45,295 bases of DNA from CAYZGU01 sp964478165. Its GTDB lineage: Bacteria; Poribacteria; WGA-4E; JAJDTR01. The DNA is taken from positions 1-45,295 of the forward strand of contig CAYZGU010000034.1 in the NCBI GenBank assembly GCA_964478165.1, in the 5' to 3' direction. This document shows, piece after piece, positions 45,160 to 45,295 of this stretch. Both the position numbers and the translations under genes were made by a program. Under the pieces are notes generated by a model. It saw nothing but the letters and a program-made list of their open reading frames with translations, did not search any database and was not told where the DNA came from. Each line of letters starts with the position of its first letter. Positions within the stretch are counted from its first letter, which is position 1.

Positions 45160-45295
45160 TCACACTGTTAGTATTGCTGCTCGAATATCAGAGGGTGGAC
45201 CTTTGAGTCCCTCGTAATAAATCATCACGAATTTTCCGTCGCCCAGGTCCATGAAGGAAGCATATGATACGTCTGGACGGTTTAATCCTCCGTCA
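45160..45295 (-). CDS. Carboxy-terminal end of a protein running off the window
   Basis: The minus strand enters the window in frame and reads DGGLNRPDVSYASFMDLGDG, then KFVMIYYEGLKGPPSDIRAAILTV before a TGA at 45160-45162. The pattern resembles the last strands of sialidase/BNR or other beta-propeller glycoside hydrolase-like proteins. Too short to assign firmly. Confidence 0.6.
   Translation of the reverse strand, partial: DGGLNRPDVSYASFMDLGDGKFVMIYYEGLKGPPSDIRAAILTV

Overview
The window looks like a chromosomal segment of a Gram-negative, uncultivated-type bacterium with moderate G+C. Outer-membrane-type proteins, lipoproteins and signal peptides are frequent. By my own addition of the coding lengths, about three quarters of the window is coding, and several stretches of 0.7-1.5 kb hold no convincing gene. 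The mix of a phytanoyl-CoA dioxygenase-like enzyme, SDR and aldo/keto reductases, a matrixin-TPR protein, NHL and Ycf48-type propellers and two microcompartment vertex proteins recalls Candidatus Poribacteria or a related FCB/PVC-side lineage. That placement is inference. No rRNA, tRNA, CRISPR, phage or insertion sequence was recognised.

Left part (1-10.2 kb), mostly minus strand: a 1192-residue putative outer-membrane/surface protein, an SRAP (YedK/HMCES-type) protein, and a neighbouring pair made of an AAE17/18-like acyl-CoA synthetase and a D-3-hydroxybutyrate dehydrogenase, which suggests ketone-body or hydroxybutyrate use. Plus-strand genes follow: nusB translationally coupled to a secreted NHL protein, then a TrmH-family RNA methyltransferase.

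Middle (13.5-24.1 kb), the most interesting part: a porin-like gene flanked by long hairpins, a PhnD-like binding protein of the type annotated as putative selenate-binding, its ATPase, modAB without modC, a PhyH-family oxygenase on the other strand, and a double-PhnE permease that probably completes the first transporter. Next come hemW and, 7 nt later, a peroxiredoxin-like gene in which an in-frame TGA stands exactly where the peroxidatic cysteine belongs (RGTW-TGA-P). A short hairpin with a G in its loop follows the TGA at a spacing typical of bacterial SECIS elements. I read this as a selenocysteine peroxiredoxin close to a selenium-oxyanion importer.

24.1-31.8 kb is a dense plus-strand run: a promoter and structured leader resembling part of an FMN riboswitch, the complete riboflavin set ribD-ribE-ribBA-ribH, hisH, and an NtrB/NtrC-like two-component pair whose kinase start overlaps the hisH stop. 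A consensus sigma-70 promoter then drives two EutN/CcmL microcompartment vertex genes, followed by a rhomboid protease and a lipoprotein.

Right part (33.9-45.3 kb): ndk, a matrixin-like metalloprotease fused to TPR repeats, a four-helix membrane protein, an aldehyde dehydrogenase with its own promoter, a seven-bladed Ycf48-like lipoprotein, an SDR, an aldo/keto reductase with an altered catalytic lysine, and the 3' end of a gene running off the right edge.
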